A DNA stretch of 64,000 nucleotides from Oceanospirillaceae bacterium (lineage in GTDB: Bacteria; Pseudomonadota; Gammaproteobacteria; Pseudomonadales; Oceanobacteraceae), in contig PBQA01000013.1 in assembly GCA_002724925.1 (NCBI GenBank), forward strand, positions 372,001 to 436,000, given 5' to 3'. Under the pieces are notes generated by a model. It searched no databases. It had not been told where the DNA came from and was given only the letters and a program-made list of their open reading frames with translations. Shown piece after piece: positions 12,097-22,106 of this stretch (position 1 is the stretch's first letter; every line of letters begins with the position of its first letter). The position numbers and the translations under genes were made by a program.

Positions 12097-12865
12097 GAAA
12101 GCAGCAGCACGGCGCGGTGCGACGAAAAAGGTAGAAAAGCAGCCTAAACGGAATATAAAGCTGAGGTTGCCTTCCTGGTTTTCGGTCAATGCGCTTGGCT
12201 GGATCGTTCTGCCGGTAGTGCTGGTTGGTTTGTTTTTCGGTGGTCGCCAGATGATGGATCAGTGGTTGATCGAAAGAATTGAAGTGAAAGGTAATCTGGT
12301 GGTCTGGTCACCAGAAGATATTAAAAATCAGGTCAGTTGGGTGTTGGGTAATGGTTTTTACTCAGCCGACCTGACCTCGGTATACGACAGCGTTTTAAAT
12401 ATGCCTCTGATACATAATGTTCAGGTCAGAAAGCGTTGGCCAGATCGCATAGAAATCAGTGTATCTGAAGATATTCCGATGGCGGTTTGGAATGGCAGCC
12501 AAATAATTGGTATTAACGGCGATTTAATGTCGATACCTGACCATTTTAATGTCGATAAATTGGCATCCATTGACGGAAATAATGAATACCTCGACGAGTC
12601 CATAAAAAACTTCCGACTTGTTCAGCAGGTAATGGGGGCGAGTGATATAAAAATTCAGAGTATGGATATCTCTGATACGGGCTCTATGAGTCTTCATCTC
12701 AGTAATCAATGGGATGTGTTTATCGGCAGCGCGCACCTTGAGAAGCGTGCTCTGCGATTGAAAAAACTACTAACAGGACTGCCTGCTGACGAAGTCAGTG
12801 CAGTTGATTTGAGATACGGAAAAGGCGCGGCGATTCAGTGGCGCTCTGAGCAGGAGAAAGGTTGA
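12086..12865 (+). CDS. ftsQ: Cell division protein FtsQ
   Basis: FtsQ is a bitopic divisome protein that binds FtsB and FtsL in the periplasm. The 259-aa product has a basic, Ala/Lys-rich cytoplasmic tail (about 1-30), a single membrane segment at about 38-56, and a POTRA domain starting at IERIEVKGNLV near 63-73. The following beta domain contains the conserved VRKRWPDRIEISVSE element near 114-128. It overlaps ddlB by 11 bp and its TGA stop shares one base with the ftsA ATG. Position and architecture both support the call. Confidence 0.93.
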   Translation: MATKKAAARRGATKKVEKQPKRNIKLRLPSWFSVNALGWIVLPVVLVGLFFGGRQMMDQWLIERIEVKGNLVVWSPEDIKNQVSWVLGNGFYSADLTSVYDSVLNMPLIHNVQVRKRWPDRIEISVSEDIPMAVWNGSQIIGINGDLMSIPDHFNVDKLASIDGNNEYLDESIKNFRLVQQVMGASDIKIQSMDISDTGSMSLHLSNQWDVFIGSAHLEKRALRLKKLLTGLPADEVSAVDLRYGKGAAIQWRSEQEKG

Positions 12866-14100
12866 TGAGCACAACGCAGCAGAAGCGAATGCTGGTCGGG
12901 CTGGATATCGGAACTTCGAAAGTCGTTGCTATCGTTGGTGAAGTAGACGTGGACGGCAATATTGAGGTTGTAGGTCTTGGTAGCTGCCCAAGTCGCGGTC
13001 TGAAAAAAGGCGTCGTAGTGAACATCGAATCTACCGTTCATTCGATTCAGCGAGCGATTGAAGAAGCAGAGCTTATGGCAGGCTGCACGATTCACTCGGT
13101 GTACGTAGGCATTGCCGGAAGTCATATCCATTCGATGAACTCAAACGGTATCGTTGCGGTAAAAGATCGCGAAGTTACCCCGATGGATATCGAACGTGTT
13201 ATCGACGCGGCTCAGGCAGTGGCGATACCTCAGGATCAAGCGATTCTTCACGTGCTGCCACAGGAATACGTGGTGGACAGTCAGGAAGGAATCAAAGAGC
13301 CCGTAGGTATGGCAGGCGTTCGCCTTGAAGCTAAGGTTCATCTGGTTACTGGCTCTGTGAATGCTATTCAGAATATTGAGCGTTGTGTGCAGCGCTGCAA
13401 CCTGGAAACGGATGACATTATTCTCGAGCAGTTGGCATCGAGTTATTCCGTACTCACAGATGACGAACGTGAGCTTGGCGTCTGTATGGTCGACATCGGT
13501 GGTGGTACTACCGATATCGCAATTTTTACTGAGGGAGCAATACGTCATACAGCAGTCATTCCGATCGCCGGAGATCAGGTGACAAATGATATTGCGATGG
13601 CATTGCGCACTCCGACGCAGCACGCTGAAAAAATTAAGATGAAGTACGCCTGTGCGCTGACTCAATTGGCCAAAGCGGACGAAACAGTAAAAGTGCCAAG
13701 TGTGGGAGATCGTCCACCACGAGACCTTTCCCGACAGGCATTAGCTGAAGTTGTTGAACCACGTTATGACGAATTGTTTACTCTGATTCAGGCGGAGTTA
13801 AGACGCAGTGGTTTCGAGGATCTTATTGCGGCTGGCATTGTCCTTACAGGTGGTACTTCTAAAATGGAAGGCGTGGTAGAACTCGCCGAAGAAATTTTCC
13901 ATATGCCTGTTCGTCTTGCTCGTCCTGTTGGTGTTTCCGGCCTGTCGGGAGAGATAGATAATCCGATTTATTCAACGTCGGTTGGATTGCTTTTATATGC
14001 CGCCGGACAGGAATATAAAAAATCCCGAAATAAAGTGGTTCAGGAAGATAAAAAAAATCCATTTGGCCGCATAAAAGAATGGATTAAAGATAATTTTTAA
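12865..14100 (+). CDS. ftsA: Cell division protein FtsA
   Basis: FtsA is an actin-like ATPase that tethers FtsZ filaments to the membrane and recruits later division proteins. The 411-aa protein starts at the ATG at 12865 (AGGAG upstream). It shows the actin-fold phosphate loops [16 protein letters not shown] near 12-27 and [15 protein letters not shown] near 209-223. It ends in the amphipathic membrane-targeting helix around [12 protein letters not shown]. Its 3' end and the 38-bp gap to ftsZ are markedly AT-rich, and the gap holds the ftsZ ribosome site. Confidence 0.97.
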   Translation: MSTTQQKRMLVGLDIGTSKVVAIVGEVDVDGNIEVVGLGSCPSRGLKKGVVVNIESTVHSIQRAIEEAELMAGCTIHSVYVGIAGSHIHSMNSNGIVAVKDREVTPMDIERVIDAAQAVAIPQDQAILHVLPQEYVVDSQEGIKEPVGMAGVRLEAKVHLVTGSVNAIQNIERCVQRCNLETDDIILEQLASSYSVLTDDERELGVCMVDIGGGTTDIAIFTEGAIRHTAVIPIAGDQVTNDIAMALRTPTQHAEKIKMKYACALTQLAKADETVKVPSVGDRPPRDLSRQALAEVVEPRYDELFTLIQAELRRSGFEDLIAAGIVLTGGTSKMEGVVELAEEIFHMPVRLARPVGVSGLSGEIDNPIYSTSVGLLLYAAGQEYKKSRNKVVQEDKKNPFGRIKEWIKDNF

Positions 14101-14138
14101 TATTAAATATACTCGCGCGGAAAATAGGAGATAATGCT

Positions 14139-15326
14139 ATGTCTCATACAAGAGAAGGTGATATGTTCGAGCTTGCAGATGATGTGCAGCAGAATGCAGT
14201 AATAAAAGTAATCGGTGTTGGTGGCGGCGGCGGTAACGCTGTTCAGCATATGGTCGAAAGTCAGATTGATGGCGTCGACTTTATTTGCGCTAACACAGAT
14301 GCTCAGGCACTGCGTAATGTTGATTCTCGTTCAGTAATTCAGTTGGGCAATGGCCTGACCAAAGGTCTGGGTGCGGGTGCAAATCCGAACGTTGGCCGTG
14401 AAGCGGCAATGGAAGACCGTGAGCGTATCGCAGAAGCTCTGCGTGGAGCAGACATGGTATTCATTACTGCAGGTATGGGAGGCGGCACCGGAACCGGTGG
14501 TGCTCCAGTAGTTGCAGAAGTCGCAAAAGAACTCGGTATTCTTACCGTAGCGGTTGTCACCAAGCCTTTTCCGTTTGAAGGGAAGAAGCGCATGGCAATC
14601 GCGGGTCAGGGCCTCGAACAGCTTTCTGAGCATGTGGACTCCCTGATTACTATTCCAAATGAAAAACTCCTTTCCGTTCTGGGTAAAGGTACGTCTCTTC
14701 TTGATGCCTTTAAGGCAGCGAACGATGTTCTCCAGGGCGCAGTTCAGGGCATCGCGGATCTGATTACTCGTCCAGGTATGATCAACGTCGACTTTGCAGA
14801 CGTACGCACCGTTATGTCTGAAATGGGTCAGGCAATGATGGGTACAGGCACAGCCACCGGCGAGAACCGCGCACGTGAAGCTGCTGAGAAAGCGATCGGT
14901 AGTCCGCTTCTGGAAGATGTTGATCTCCGTGGCGCGAAAGGTATTCTGGTAAACGTAACGGCTGGCTTTGATCTGTCACTGGGCGAGTTCAGTGAAGTGG
15001 GTGAGACCGTTGAAGAGTTTGCTTCTGAAAACGCAACCGTTGTTGTCGGTACAGTGATCGATCCTGACCTGACTGACGAACTGCGTGTTACAGTAGTTGC
15101 AACTGGTTTGGGTGAATCTGAAGTGATTGAGGAACCAAAGCCGACAAAGGTTGTCGATAACACGGCACAAAGCCGTGCACCTGAGACATCTTCAGACTAT
15201 CGTGAGCTTGATCGTCCGACGGTTACCCGTCAGGCAGGTAATGCAGCTCGCAAGCTGGACTCAGGCGAGAACCCTGATATGGACTATCTCGATATTCCAG
15301 CATTCTTGCGTCGCCAGGCTGATTAA
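14139..15326 (+). CDS. ftsZ: Cell division GTPase FtsZ
   Basis: FtsZ is the tubulin homologue that polymerises into the Z-ring. The 395-aa protein has the N-terminal nucleotide loop [12 protein letters not shown] near 24-35, the tubulin signature [11 protein letters not shown] near 114-124, and the T7 synergy loop with Asn216, Asp218 and Asp221. A flexible acidic linker follows, and the conserved C-terminal peptide [14 protein letters not shown] binds FtsA and ZipA. The start at 14139 follows AGGAG; an internal Met at codon 9 (MFELADD) matches the usual FtsZ N-terminus, so a shorter form is possible. Confidence 0.98.
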   Translation: MSHTREGDMFELADDVQQNAVIKVIGVGGGGGNAVQHMVESQIDGVDFICANTDAQALRNVDSRSVIQLGNGLTKGLGAGANPNVGREAAMEDRERIAEALRGADMVFITAGMGGGTGTGGAPVVAEVAKELGILTVAVVTKPFPFEGKKRMAIAGQGLEQLSEHVDSLITIPNEKLLSVLGKGTSLLDAFKAANDVLQGAVQGIADLITRPGMINVDFADVRTVMSEMGQAMMGTGTATGENRAREAAEKAIGSPLLEDVDLRGAKGILVNVTAGFDLSLGEFSEVGETVEEFASENATVVVGTVIDPDLTDELRVTVVATGLGESEVIEEPKPTKVVDNTAQSRAPETSSDYRELDRPTVTRQAGNAARKLDSGENPDMDYLDIPAFLRRQAD

Positions 15327-15336
15327 CAAACACACA

Positions 15337-15365
15337 CTGGCGTGTTAGTAATCTGCTGGTATAAT
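15337..15365 (+). promoter_or_regulatory. Probable lpxC promoter (extended -10)
   Basis: The hexamer TATAAT at 15360-15365 is preceded by TGG (15357-15359), giving an extended -10 element. A weak -35 (CTGGCG, 15337-15342) lies 17 bp upstream. The lpxC ATG lies 46 bp downstream of the -10, so a short leader would result. A separate promoter would let lpxC be expressed independently of the long dcw transcript. No operator-like repeat is obvious. Confidence 0.6.
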
Positions 15366-15411
15366 GCACGGCAATTGTACGATAAATGTTCAATAATGTC
15401 AGGAATGTCCG

Positions 15412-16320
15412 ATGATAAGACAACGCACTCTTAATAACACCATCCGCGCGACCGGCGTGGGGCTGCACTCAGGTGAAAAAGTTTACCTGACGCTGAAGCC
15501 TGCCCCGGTGGATAGTGGCATTATCTTCCGCCGTGTTGATCTTGATCCTATCATCGACATTCCAGCGACTGCCTTGCAGGTTGGCGAAACCACGCTGTCT
15601 ACGACTCTGGTAAAAGATAACGCCAAGGTTGATACCGTTGAGCACCTGCTGTCTGCGATGGCTGGTCTGGGTATCGATAATGCGATCGTTGAACTCAGCG
15701 CTCAGGAAGTACCTATTATGGATGGTAGTTCTGGCCCGTTCGTGTTCCTGCTGCAATCTGCGGGTATTGCTGAGCAGGAAGCACCGAAGAAGTTCATTCG
15801 TATCAAGCGCAAAGTTGAGGTTCGTGAAGGCGACAAGATCGCCTCATTCGTGCCTTATGAAGGCTTTAAAGTGACCTTTGAGATTGATTTTGATCACCCT
15901 GTTTTCCGCCAGAGTGTTCAAACGGCCAGTCTCGATTTCTCATCGACTTCTTACGTGAAAGAAGTAAGTCGCGCTCGCACATTTGGTTTTACCAAAGACC
16001 TTGAGTACATGCGTTCCAAGAATCTTGCTCTGGGAGGTAGCGTTAAGAACGCTATCGTTGTGGACGACTACCGTGTGCTGAACGAGGACGGACTGCGCTA
16101 TGACGACGAGTTCGTTAAGCATAAGATCCTCGATGCGGTTGGCGACCTTTATCTTCTCGGTCACAGCCTGATCGGTGAGTTCGTTGGCCATAAATCTGGT
16201 CACGGTCTGAACAACCGACTGTTGCGTGAGCTGCTTCAGCAGGAAGATGCCTGGGAATTTGTTGAGTTCACAGATACAGAAACTTCGCCGATCACTTACA
16301 TGAGACCTGCTGCCGGTTAA
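15412..16320 (+). CDS. lpxC: UDP-3-O-acyl-GlcNAc deacetylase LpxC
   Basis: LpxC is the zinc-dependent, committed step of lipid A synthesis. The 302-aa protein carries the expected metal ligands His78 (VEHLLSAM), His237 and Asp241 (HKILDAVGD) and the catalytic His264 ([10 protein letters not shown]), with spacing almost identical to the E. coli enzyme. AGGA lies 7 bp before the ATG. LpxC levels are set post-translationally by FtsH in related bacteria; the C-terminus here ends [10 protein letters not shown]. It sits directly downstream of ftsZ, the common arrangement. Confidence 0.98.
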   Translation: MIRQRTLNNTIRATGVGLHSGEKVYLTLKPAPVDSGIIFRRVDLDPIIDIPATALQVGETTLSTTLVKDNAKVDTVEHLLSAMAGLGIDNAIVELSAQEVPIMDGSSGPFVFLLQSAGIAEQEAPKKFIRIKRKVEVREGDKIASFVPYEGFKVTFEIDFDHPVFRQSVQTASLDFSSTSYVKEVSRARTFGFTKDLEYMRSKNLALGGSVKNAIVVDDYRVLNEDGLRYDDEFVKHKILDAVGDLYLLGHSLIGEFVGHKSGHGLNNRLLRELLQQEDAWEFVEFTDTETSPITYMRPAAG

Positions 16321-16357
16321 CGTAAGTACACAATTCTGGCTTGTTTCATTGTTTATC

Positions 16358-16409
16358 AAGGCCATACTCATGTAATCATCGCTAACAGGATGGTTTATGA
16401 TATGGCCTT
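16358..16409. repeat. Inverted repeat downstream of lpxC
   Basis: Nine-base perfect arms AAGGCCATA (16358-16366) and TATGGCCTT (16401-16409) flank 34 bp; three further bases (CAT/ATG) just inside could also pair. It lies between lpxC and the M23 peptidase gene. No T-run follows, so a simple intrinsic terminator is unlikely. It may be an RNA hairpin in the intergenic transcript or a protein site. Confidence 0.4.
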
Positions 16410-16493
16410 ATTCGTATATGCAGCTTTTAGATGTGCAGATCCAGAAGGTGGCAAGCGCCAGAGTAAGGTACAGATTCAGTAGTCATTGTATCC

Positions 16494-17423
16494 ATGAACA
16501 TTATTATTGTCGGCCGTCGCCACGGTGAATCGCGAAATATTAAACTGACCAGCACAGTGAAGCATCTGTTGCTGGGGCTTTTGTTTGCTCTACCGATGGC
16601 AATGGGTGCTGCGGGCTATTGGCTTGCTGAGCGCCTGAGCGGTGATATGGCTCTGGCCCCGGATGCAGCCAAAGCCTGGGAGCGTGATCTCGTAGAGCAG
16701 CGTGAAGAACTGCAGGCTTTAAGGCATTCTGCAGAGCAGGAAATGGCTGCGCTTACTGTGCGGTTGGCGGAGATTCAGAGCCGCGTTCTGCGACTTGATG
16801 CGGTTGGTGAGCGCCTTGTAGACAGCGCAGGCTTACCAACGGATGAGTTCGATTTTGGTGTTGCCCCTTCCGTGGGCGGCCCGATCGCTGCGCCAGAGAG
16901 TAATTATCAGGTTCCGGAAATATCTAACGCGATCCAGCAACTTGCTGATCGTATCACCAGCCGTGAGCAGCAGCTTGATATCCTTGATGACTTATTCGCA
17001 GCTCAGAAGCTGAGCGAAGATACCTTCGTAGCAGGGCGTCCGATTACCAAAGGCTGGATGTCCTCGCGTTATGGCTATCGTGCAGATCCTTTCACTGGTC
17101 GCTCTGCCTGGCACGCAGGTGTCGATTTCGCGGGCAAAGACGGCTCTGATATCGTTGCCGTTGCGGCTGGTGTTGTTACTTACTCAGGCCCGCGCTACGG
17201 GTACGGCAACCTGGTAGAAGTGAATCACGGCAACGGATACAAAACCCGCTACGCGCATTGTAAAGAGATCAAAGTCAGTGTCGGTGATATCGTTCGCAAG
17301 AGCGATGTGATCGCCTTGATGGGTAGTACTGGCCGCTCAACTGGCCCGCATGTACACTTCGAAGTCTTCAAAAACGGGCGCAGCGTAGATCCGGCAGCCT
17401 ACATTCATCGACGCCCGCGCTGA
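16494..17423 (+). CDS. M23-family peptidase (LytM-type, membrane-anchored)
   Basis: This is a predicted zinc endopeptidase or peptidoglycan-binding regulator of the LytM/M23 family. The 309-aa protein has one N-terminal membrane segment (about 23-45) and a coiled-coil-like Glu/Arg/Leu-rich stretch (about 58-100). Its C-terminal M23 domain has the metal-binding residues His207 and Asp211 (AWHAGVDF) and the HVHFE motif (His286, His288) intact, so it is probably catalytic. The order lpxC - M23 - secA also occurs in Pseudomonas. The substrate is inferred to be peptidoglycan cross-bridges in the periplasm; the partner is unknown. Confidence 0.9.
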   Translation: MNIIIVGRRHGESRNIKLTSTVKHLLLGLLFALPMAMGAAGYWLAERLSGDMALAPDAAKAWERDLVEQREELQALRHSAEQEMAALTVRLAEIQSRVLRLDAVGERLVDSAGLPTDEFDFGVAPSVGGPIAAPESNYQVPEISNAIQQLADRITSREQQLDILDDLFAAQKLSEDTFVAGRPITKGWMSSRYGYRADPFTGRSAWHAGVDFAGKDGSDIVAVAAGVVTYSGPRYGYGNLVEVNHGNGYKTRYAHCKEIKVSVGDIVRKSDVIALMGSTGRSTGPHVHFEVFKNGRSVDPAAYIHRRPR

Positions 17424-17539
17424 ATAAAACCCTCTCCCATCTTGTCAACACCCCGGCAACTCAGTAGCCTTTAGCACTTTGCTTTACGCTATGCCCGGGC
17501 ATCGTCGTACCAGAATATTTTACGGACAGACACAACCTC

Positions 17540-20278
17540 ATGATTGGTAACATTTTCCGCAAAGTTTTCGGCAGTAAGAATAGCCGCGAACTCAAACGTA
17601 TGGGCAAGATCGTCGCCCGCATCAATGCGCTCGAAGAAGATATGAAAGCACTCAGCGATGAACAGCTGGGAGCGAAAACGGGCGAATTCAAGGAAGCCAT
17701 ACAGAAAGGTAAATCTCTGGATGATCTTCTGCCAGAAGCTTTTGCCGTCTGCCGTGAAGCGAGCCGTCGTGTCATGGGTATGCGCCATTTTGATGTGCAG
17801 TTGATCGGTGGTATCTCGTTACACGAAGGGCGCATTGCGGAGATGCGTACCGGTGAAGGTAAGACGCTGGTCGCGACGCTGCCTTCCTATCTGAACGCAT
17901 TAACCGGTAAGAGTGTTCATGTGGTTACCGTGAACGACTATCTGGCTCGCCGTGACGGTGACTGGAATCGTCCACTGTTCGAATTCCTGGGGATGACCGT
18001 GGGTACTGTTGTACCAGGTATGGCGCCACAGGATAAAAAACCACAATACGAGTGTGACGTCGTTTACGGCACAAACAATGAGTTTGGTTTCGACTACTTG
18101 CGCGACAATATGGCGTTCTCGAAAGAGCAGAAAGTTCAGCGTGATCTCGCCTTTGCCATTGTCGATGAGGTTGACTCGATTCTGATCGATGAAGCGCGTA
18201 CGCCATTGATCATCTCTGGCCCGGCAGATGATCATTCAGAGCTATATCGCCAGATTAACGAACTGATTCCTCAGTTACGTCAGGGTGAGGCGTCCGAAGA
18301 TGATAGCCAGCCAGTGGACGGTCATTTCTTTGTTGATGAGAAGAGCCGTTCTATTGAACTGACTGAAGAAGGCCATGAATTCGTAGAAGAAATGCTGACG
18401 AATGCCGGTGTTCTGCAAGACGGCGACAGTCTCTATTCAGCGGGCAACCTTAGCCTGCTGCACCACGTGCATTCGGCCCTGAAAGCGCACGCTGTATTCC
18501 AGAAAAACGTTGATTACATCGTCCAGAACGGGCAAGTGGTCATCGTTGATGAACACACCGGTCGTACCATGCCGGGTCGTCGCTGGAGTGAAGGTCTGCA
18601 TCAGGCCGTTGAAGCGAAAGAAGGCCTGAAGATTCAGGCAGAGAGCCAGACATTGGCGTCAACAACCTTCCAGAACTTCTTCCGTCTGTATGACAAGCTT
18701 TCTGGTATGACAGGTACTGCAGATACCGAAGCTTTCGAATTTAATCAGATCTACGGGCTGGATGTTGTTGTTATTCCGACGAACCGTCCAGTTCAGCGTA
18801 TCGACTACAACGATGTTATTTACGCCTCACAGCGCGAGAAGCATGACGCTGTGGTTGAAGAAATTCGTGAGATTACCGCTCAGGGTCGTCCTGTTCTGGT
18901 GGGTACAGCCTCAATCGAATCGTCTGAATATATCTCTGGCGTTCTTAAGAAAGCTAAGGTCGAACATAACGTTCTGAACGCAAAAGAGAATGAACGTGAA
19001 GCTCAGATCATTGCTGATGCCGGTCGTCCCGGTGCCGTGACCATTGCAACTAACATGGCCGGTCGTGGTACCGATATTATGCTGGGCGGTAATTGGGAGT
19101 CAGAGGTCGATGCTCTGGATAACCCTGACCCAGCAACGGTTGAGCGTATCAAAGCAGAGTGGCAGGAGCGCCATGATGCAGTACTGGAAGCCGGTGGTTT
19201 GCATATTATTGGTACAGAGCGCCATGAATCCCGCCGTATTGATAACCAGCTGCGTGGTCGTGCTGGTCGTCAGGGCGATAAAGGTTCAACACGTTTCTTC
19301 CTGTCTTTGGAAGATAGCCTGATGCGAATCTTCATGTCTGACCGTATGCGCAACATGATGCAGGCTTTGGGCATGAAAGACGGAGAATCTATTGAGCATC
19401 GAATGGTGACCAATGCCGTCGAGAAAGCGCAGCGTAAAGTTGAAGGGCGCAACTTCGATATCCGTAAACAGCTGCTTGAGTATGATGATGTTGCCAATGA
19501 TCAGCGTCGTGTTGTTTATGGGCAGCGTAATGACCTGATGGAAATGGGCGATATTTCTGACGTCATCAGTAACATCCGAGAAGATGTTGTTAATGAAGCC
19601 ATCAGCGATTACATCCCACCACAGAGCTTGTCTGAACAATGGGATATTGAAGGTCTTGAACGTCACCTGCTGGCTCAGTTCGCAATTGAGCTTCCTGTGC
19701 AGAAGTGGCTGGATGACGACACGAAGCTATACGAAGAAAATCTCCGTGAGCGTATCCTCGACGAGATAAATAAAGCCTATGCGGAAAAAGAAGCGACCAT
19801 TGGTGCTGAAACCATGCGCCAGGTCGAGCGTCAGATGATGCTTCAGGTGCTCGATAATCTCTGGAAAGAACACCTCGCGACTATGGATCATCTGCGTCAG
19901 GGTATTCATCTGCGTAGTTACGGACAGAAAAACCCGAAACAGGAATACAAACGTGAGGCTTTCGGACTGTTTGAAGAGCTGCTCAGTAGTATCAAACATG
20001 ACACTATCCGTGTGCTGAGCCACATTCGTATCCGCCGCGAAGAAGAGATCAAAGAAGAAGAAGAGCGCCGTCGTCTGGAAGCAGAAGCGCAGATGGCACG
20101 CGCGCAATTCCAGCATGAAGACGCAGATTCTGCACTGGGGAGCGATGACGCACCCGCAGCAGAAGGCGAAGACCAGGCCAAGCCCTTCGTACGCGATGGC
20201 GACAAAGTGGGTCGTAATGATCCGTGCCCATGTGGCTCGGGTAAAAAATACAAACATTGCCACGGCAAAATTGCCTGA
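17540..20278 (+). CDS. secA: Protein translocase ATPase SecA
   Basis: SecA drives preproteins through SecYEG. The 912-aa length is normal. Walker A is MRTGEGKTL near 103-111, and the DEAD-type box appears as [17 protein letters not shown] near 209-225. The helicase C-terminal motif [17 protein letters not shown] lies near 576-592. The extreme C-terminus is the zinc-binding SecB-docking tail [15 protein letters not shown]. The 116 bp upstream contains no gene. No SecM-like arrest peptide is evident. Confidence 0.98.
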   Translation: MIGNIFRKVFGSKNSRELKRMGKIVARINALEEDMKALSDEQLGAKTGEFKEAIQKGKSLDDLLPEAFAVCREASRRVMGMRHFDVQLIGGISLHEGRIAEMRTGEGKTLVATLPSYLNALTGKSVHVVTVNDYLARRDGDWNRPLFEFLGMTVGTVVPGMAPQDKKPQYECDVVYGTNNEFGFDYLRDNMAFSKEQKVQRDLAFAIVDEVDSILIDEARTPLIISGPADDHSELYRQINELIPQLRQGEASEDDSQPVDGHFFVDEKSRSIELTEEGHEFVEEMLTNAGVLQDGDSLYSAGNLSLLHHVHSALKAHAVFQKNVDYIVQNGQVVIVDEHTGRTMPGRRWSEGLHQAVEAKEGLKIQAESQTLASTTFQNFFRLYDKLSGMTGTADTEAFEFNQIYGLDVVVIPTNRPVQRIDYNDVIYASQREKHDAVVEEIREITAQGRPVLVGTASIESSEYISGVLKKAKVEHNVLNAKENEREAQIIADAGRPGAVTIATNMAGRGTDIMLGGNWESEVDALDNPDPATVERIKAEWQERHDAVLEAGGLHIIGTERHESRRIDNQLRGRAGRQGDKGSTRFFLSLEDSLMRIFMSDRMRNMMQALGMKDGESIEHRMVTNAVEKAQRKVEGRNFDIRKQLLEYDDVANDQRRVVYGQRNDLMEMGDISDVISNIREDVVNEAISDYIPPQSLSEQWDIEGLERHLLAQFAIELPVQKWLDDDTKLYEENLRERILDEINKAYAEKEATIGAETMRQVERQMMLQVLDNLWKEHLATMDHLRQGIHLRSYGQKNPKQEYKREAFGLFEELLSSIKHDTIRVLSHIRIRREEEIKEEEERRRLEAEAQMARAQFQHEDADSALGSDDAPAAEGEDQAKPFVRDGDKVGRNDPCPCGSGKKYKHCHGKIA

Positions 20279-20295
20279 GGATAGATTGATCGAAA

Positions 20296-21519
20296 ATGGC
20301 CGTTAATTTCACTGTTTTTGAAGATTTTGCAGTTGTAAAAGGTGTTCGTCTGGGCGTTGCTCAAGCAGGAGTGCGTAAGAAAGACCGCGACGACATGGTG
20401 ATTTTCGAACTGGCAGAAGGCACTGAGGTCGCCGGGGTATTCACGACGAATGCTTTCTGCGCTGCCCCTGTGCATATCTGCCGACGCAATCTTGAAAAGG
20501 CGAGCCCGCGTTATCTGTTGGTCAATACCGGTAACGCGAACGCAGGTACTGGCCCTAAGGGCTTTAAAAACGCTGAGCTTTCTTGCGAGATGCTAGCAAA
20601 AGCCACAGGCGTTGCGCCTGAACAAGTACTGCCATTCTCAACCGGCGTCATCGGCGAGCCATTGAATATGGAAGCGTTTGAACGTGGTATTCCTGCAGCG
20701 CTTGAGAACCTCACCGAAGCCAACTGGGCACGCGCAGGTCGTGGCATCATGACCACGGATACTCTGCCAAAAGGCTACAGCAAGCAGATTGAAATCGACG
20801 GCGAAACCGTGACCATTACTGGCCTGTCAAAAGGCGCGGGTATGATCATGCCGAATATGGCGACCATGCTTGGTTTTATCGCCACCGATGCAAAAATCCC
20901 TGCTGCTGTAATGCAGGGCTGGGCGCGAAAGCTGGCCGATAAATCCTTTAACCGCATCACTATCGACGGTGATACCTCCACCAACGACTCCTGTATGTTG
21001 ATGGCAACTGGGCAGTCGGGTGTTGTGGTTGATGACAGCGACGAAGGCAGTAAAGCGGGTGATGCCGTATTTGCTGCACTTGAAGAAGTGTTCCGCGTAT
21101 TGGCACAAGCCATTGTGCGTGATGGCGAAGGCGCGACCAAGTTCGTGACCATCGATGTCGAAACGGCGGCGACGAATAAAGAAGCGTTAGACGTTGCATA
21201 CACCGTAGCCCATTCACCACTGGTCAAAACAGCGCTGTACGCTTCTGACGCAAACTGGGGCCGTATTCTGGCTGCGGTTGGACGTTCCGGTGTACAGAAC
21301 TTCGATCTGGATAAAGTACAGATTTATCTGGATGACGTTCAGATCGTCGAAGACGGTGGGCGTTGCGATAGTTACACCGAAGAAAAAGGTGCAGCGGTAC
21401 TGGCTCAGGCAGAATTCACCATCCGTATTCAACTGGGGCGTGGCGATATCAACGAACGCCTGTGGACCTGTGACCTGTCACACGACTACGTTTCTATCAA
21501 TGCCGATTACCGTTCTTAA
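20296..21519 (+). CDS. argJ: Bifunctional glutamate N-acetyltransferase / amino-acid N-acetyltransferase ArgJ
   Basis: ArgJ transfers the acetyl group from N-acetylornithine to glutamate, recycling it in arginine synthesis. The bifunctional form can also use acetyl-CoA. The proenzyme cleaves itself before a conserved threonine; here the site lies in GAGMIMPNMATMLGF near 177-191, with the Thr of MATML as the predicted nucleophile. The 407-aa length fits one proenzyme. The secA-argJ-mutT order is shared with Pseudomonas. ATG at 20296 lies 17 bp after the secA stop. Confidence 0.95.
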   Translation: MAVNFTVFEDFAVVKGVRLGVAQAGVRKKDRDDMVIFELAEGTEVAGVFTTNAFCAAPVHICRRNLEKASPRYLLVNTGNANAGTGPKGFKNAELSCEMLAKATGVAPEQVLPFSTGVIGEPLNMEAFERGIPAALENLTEANWARAGRGIMTTDTLPKGYSKQIEIDGETVTITGLSKGAGMIMPNMATMLGFIATDAKIPAAVMQGWARKLADKSFNRITIDGDTSTNDSCMLMATGQSGVVVDDSDEGSKAGDAVFAALEEVFRVLAQAIVRDGEGATKFVTIDVETAATNKEALDVAYTVAHSPLVKTALYASDANWGRILAAVGRSGVQNFDLDKVQIYLDDVQIVEDGGRCDSYTEEKGAAVLAQAEFTIRIQLGRGDINERLWTCDLSHDYVSINADYRS

Positions 21520-21537
21520 GAGTCTGTACTGATTACA

Positions 21538-21951
21538 ATGAAACAGGTACATGTTGCTGTTGCCGTGGCTGTCGTGAATGAAGACATCCTCATTGCACGA
21601 CGCCCGGACGACAAACATCAGGGTGGCCTCTGGGAATTTCCCGGAGGCAAAGTCGAACCGGGCGAAACCACCGCCGAGGCACTGGTGCGTGAGCTCGATG
21701 AAGAAGTTGCACTCCCGGTAGCGACAGAACATATGTCACCCCTGATGGAAATTCCTTTCAACTACCCGGATAAATCCGTCCTTCTCGAAGTGCTTTGGGT
21801 CGATGTTCCTATGAATAATGCACTCCTTGCCCATGGTGCAGAAGGGCAGGAAGTACGCTGGGTGCATTACTCTAAGCTCGCAGATTTCCAGTTCCCCGAA
21901 GCCAATGGGCCTATTCTGGATGCTGTAACAGCTCGCCTGCAGGATTCGTAG
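21538..21951 (+). CDS. mutT: MutT-type Nudix hydrolase
   Basis: MutT hydrolyses 8-oxo-dGTP and keeps oxidised guanine out of DNA. The 137-aa protein has a complete Nudix box around residues 38-60 (GGKVEPGE...RELDEE), including the REL-EE metal-binding glutamates. The FPGG lead-in is typical of MutT. The length equals that of a stand-alone MutT, with no fused thiamine phosphate synthase domain as found in Pseudomonas. It lies 18 bp after argJ. Other Nudix specificities cannot be excluded from sequence alone. Confidence 0.85.
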   Translation: MKQVHVAVAVAVVNEDILIARRPDDKHQGGLWEFPGGKVEPGETTAEALVRELDEEVALPVATEHMSPLMEIPFNYPDKSVLLEVLWVDVPMNNALLAHGAEGQEVRWVHYSKLADFQFPEANGPILDAVTARLQDS

Positions 21952-22106
21952 AATTAGCGCAATCCTAAGGTTGTGCGATGTATTTCTCAGCGCATTTAGT
22001 TGGATCCTGTCTCTCCCCGAATAAAAAGAAACTATTTCCTTCTTAGCCTCTCCTATATTCGTTAACCTATACAAAACCAGTACAAGTGACATCGGAGATA
22101 GGGTAG

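Noticed and set aside
15331-15350. Weak AACAC...GTGTT hairpin after ftsZ as a terminator
   Set aside because: The stem is only about five base pairs and no T-run follows, while a promoter for lpxC begins there; termination is not supported.
17424-17539. Search for a SecM-like arrest peptide before secA
   Set aside because: No ORF with a signal peptide and arrest-like C-terminus is found in this gap; the upstream gene is an M23 peptidase.
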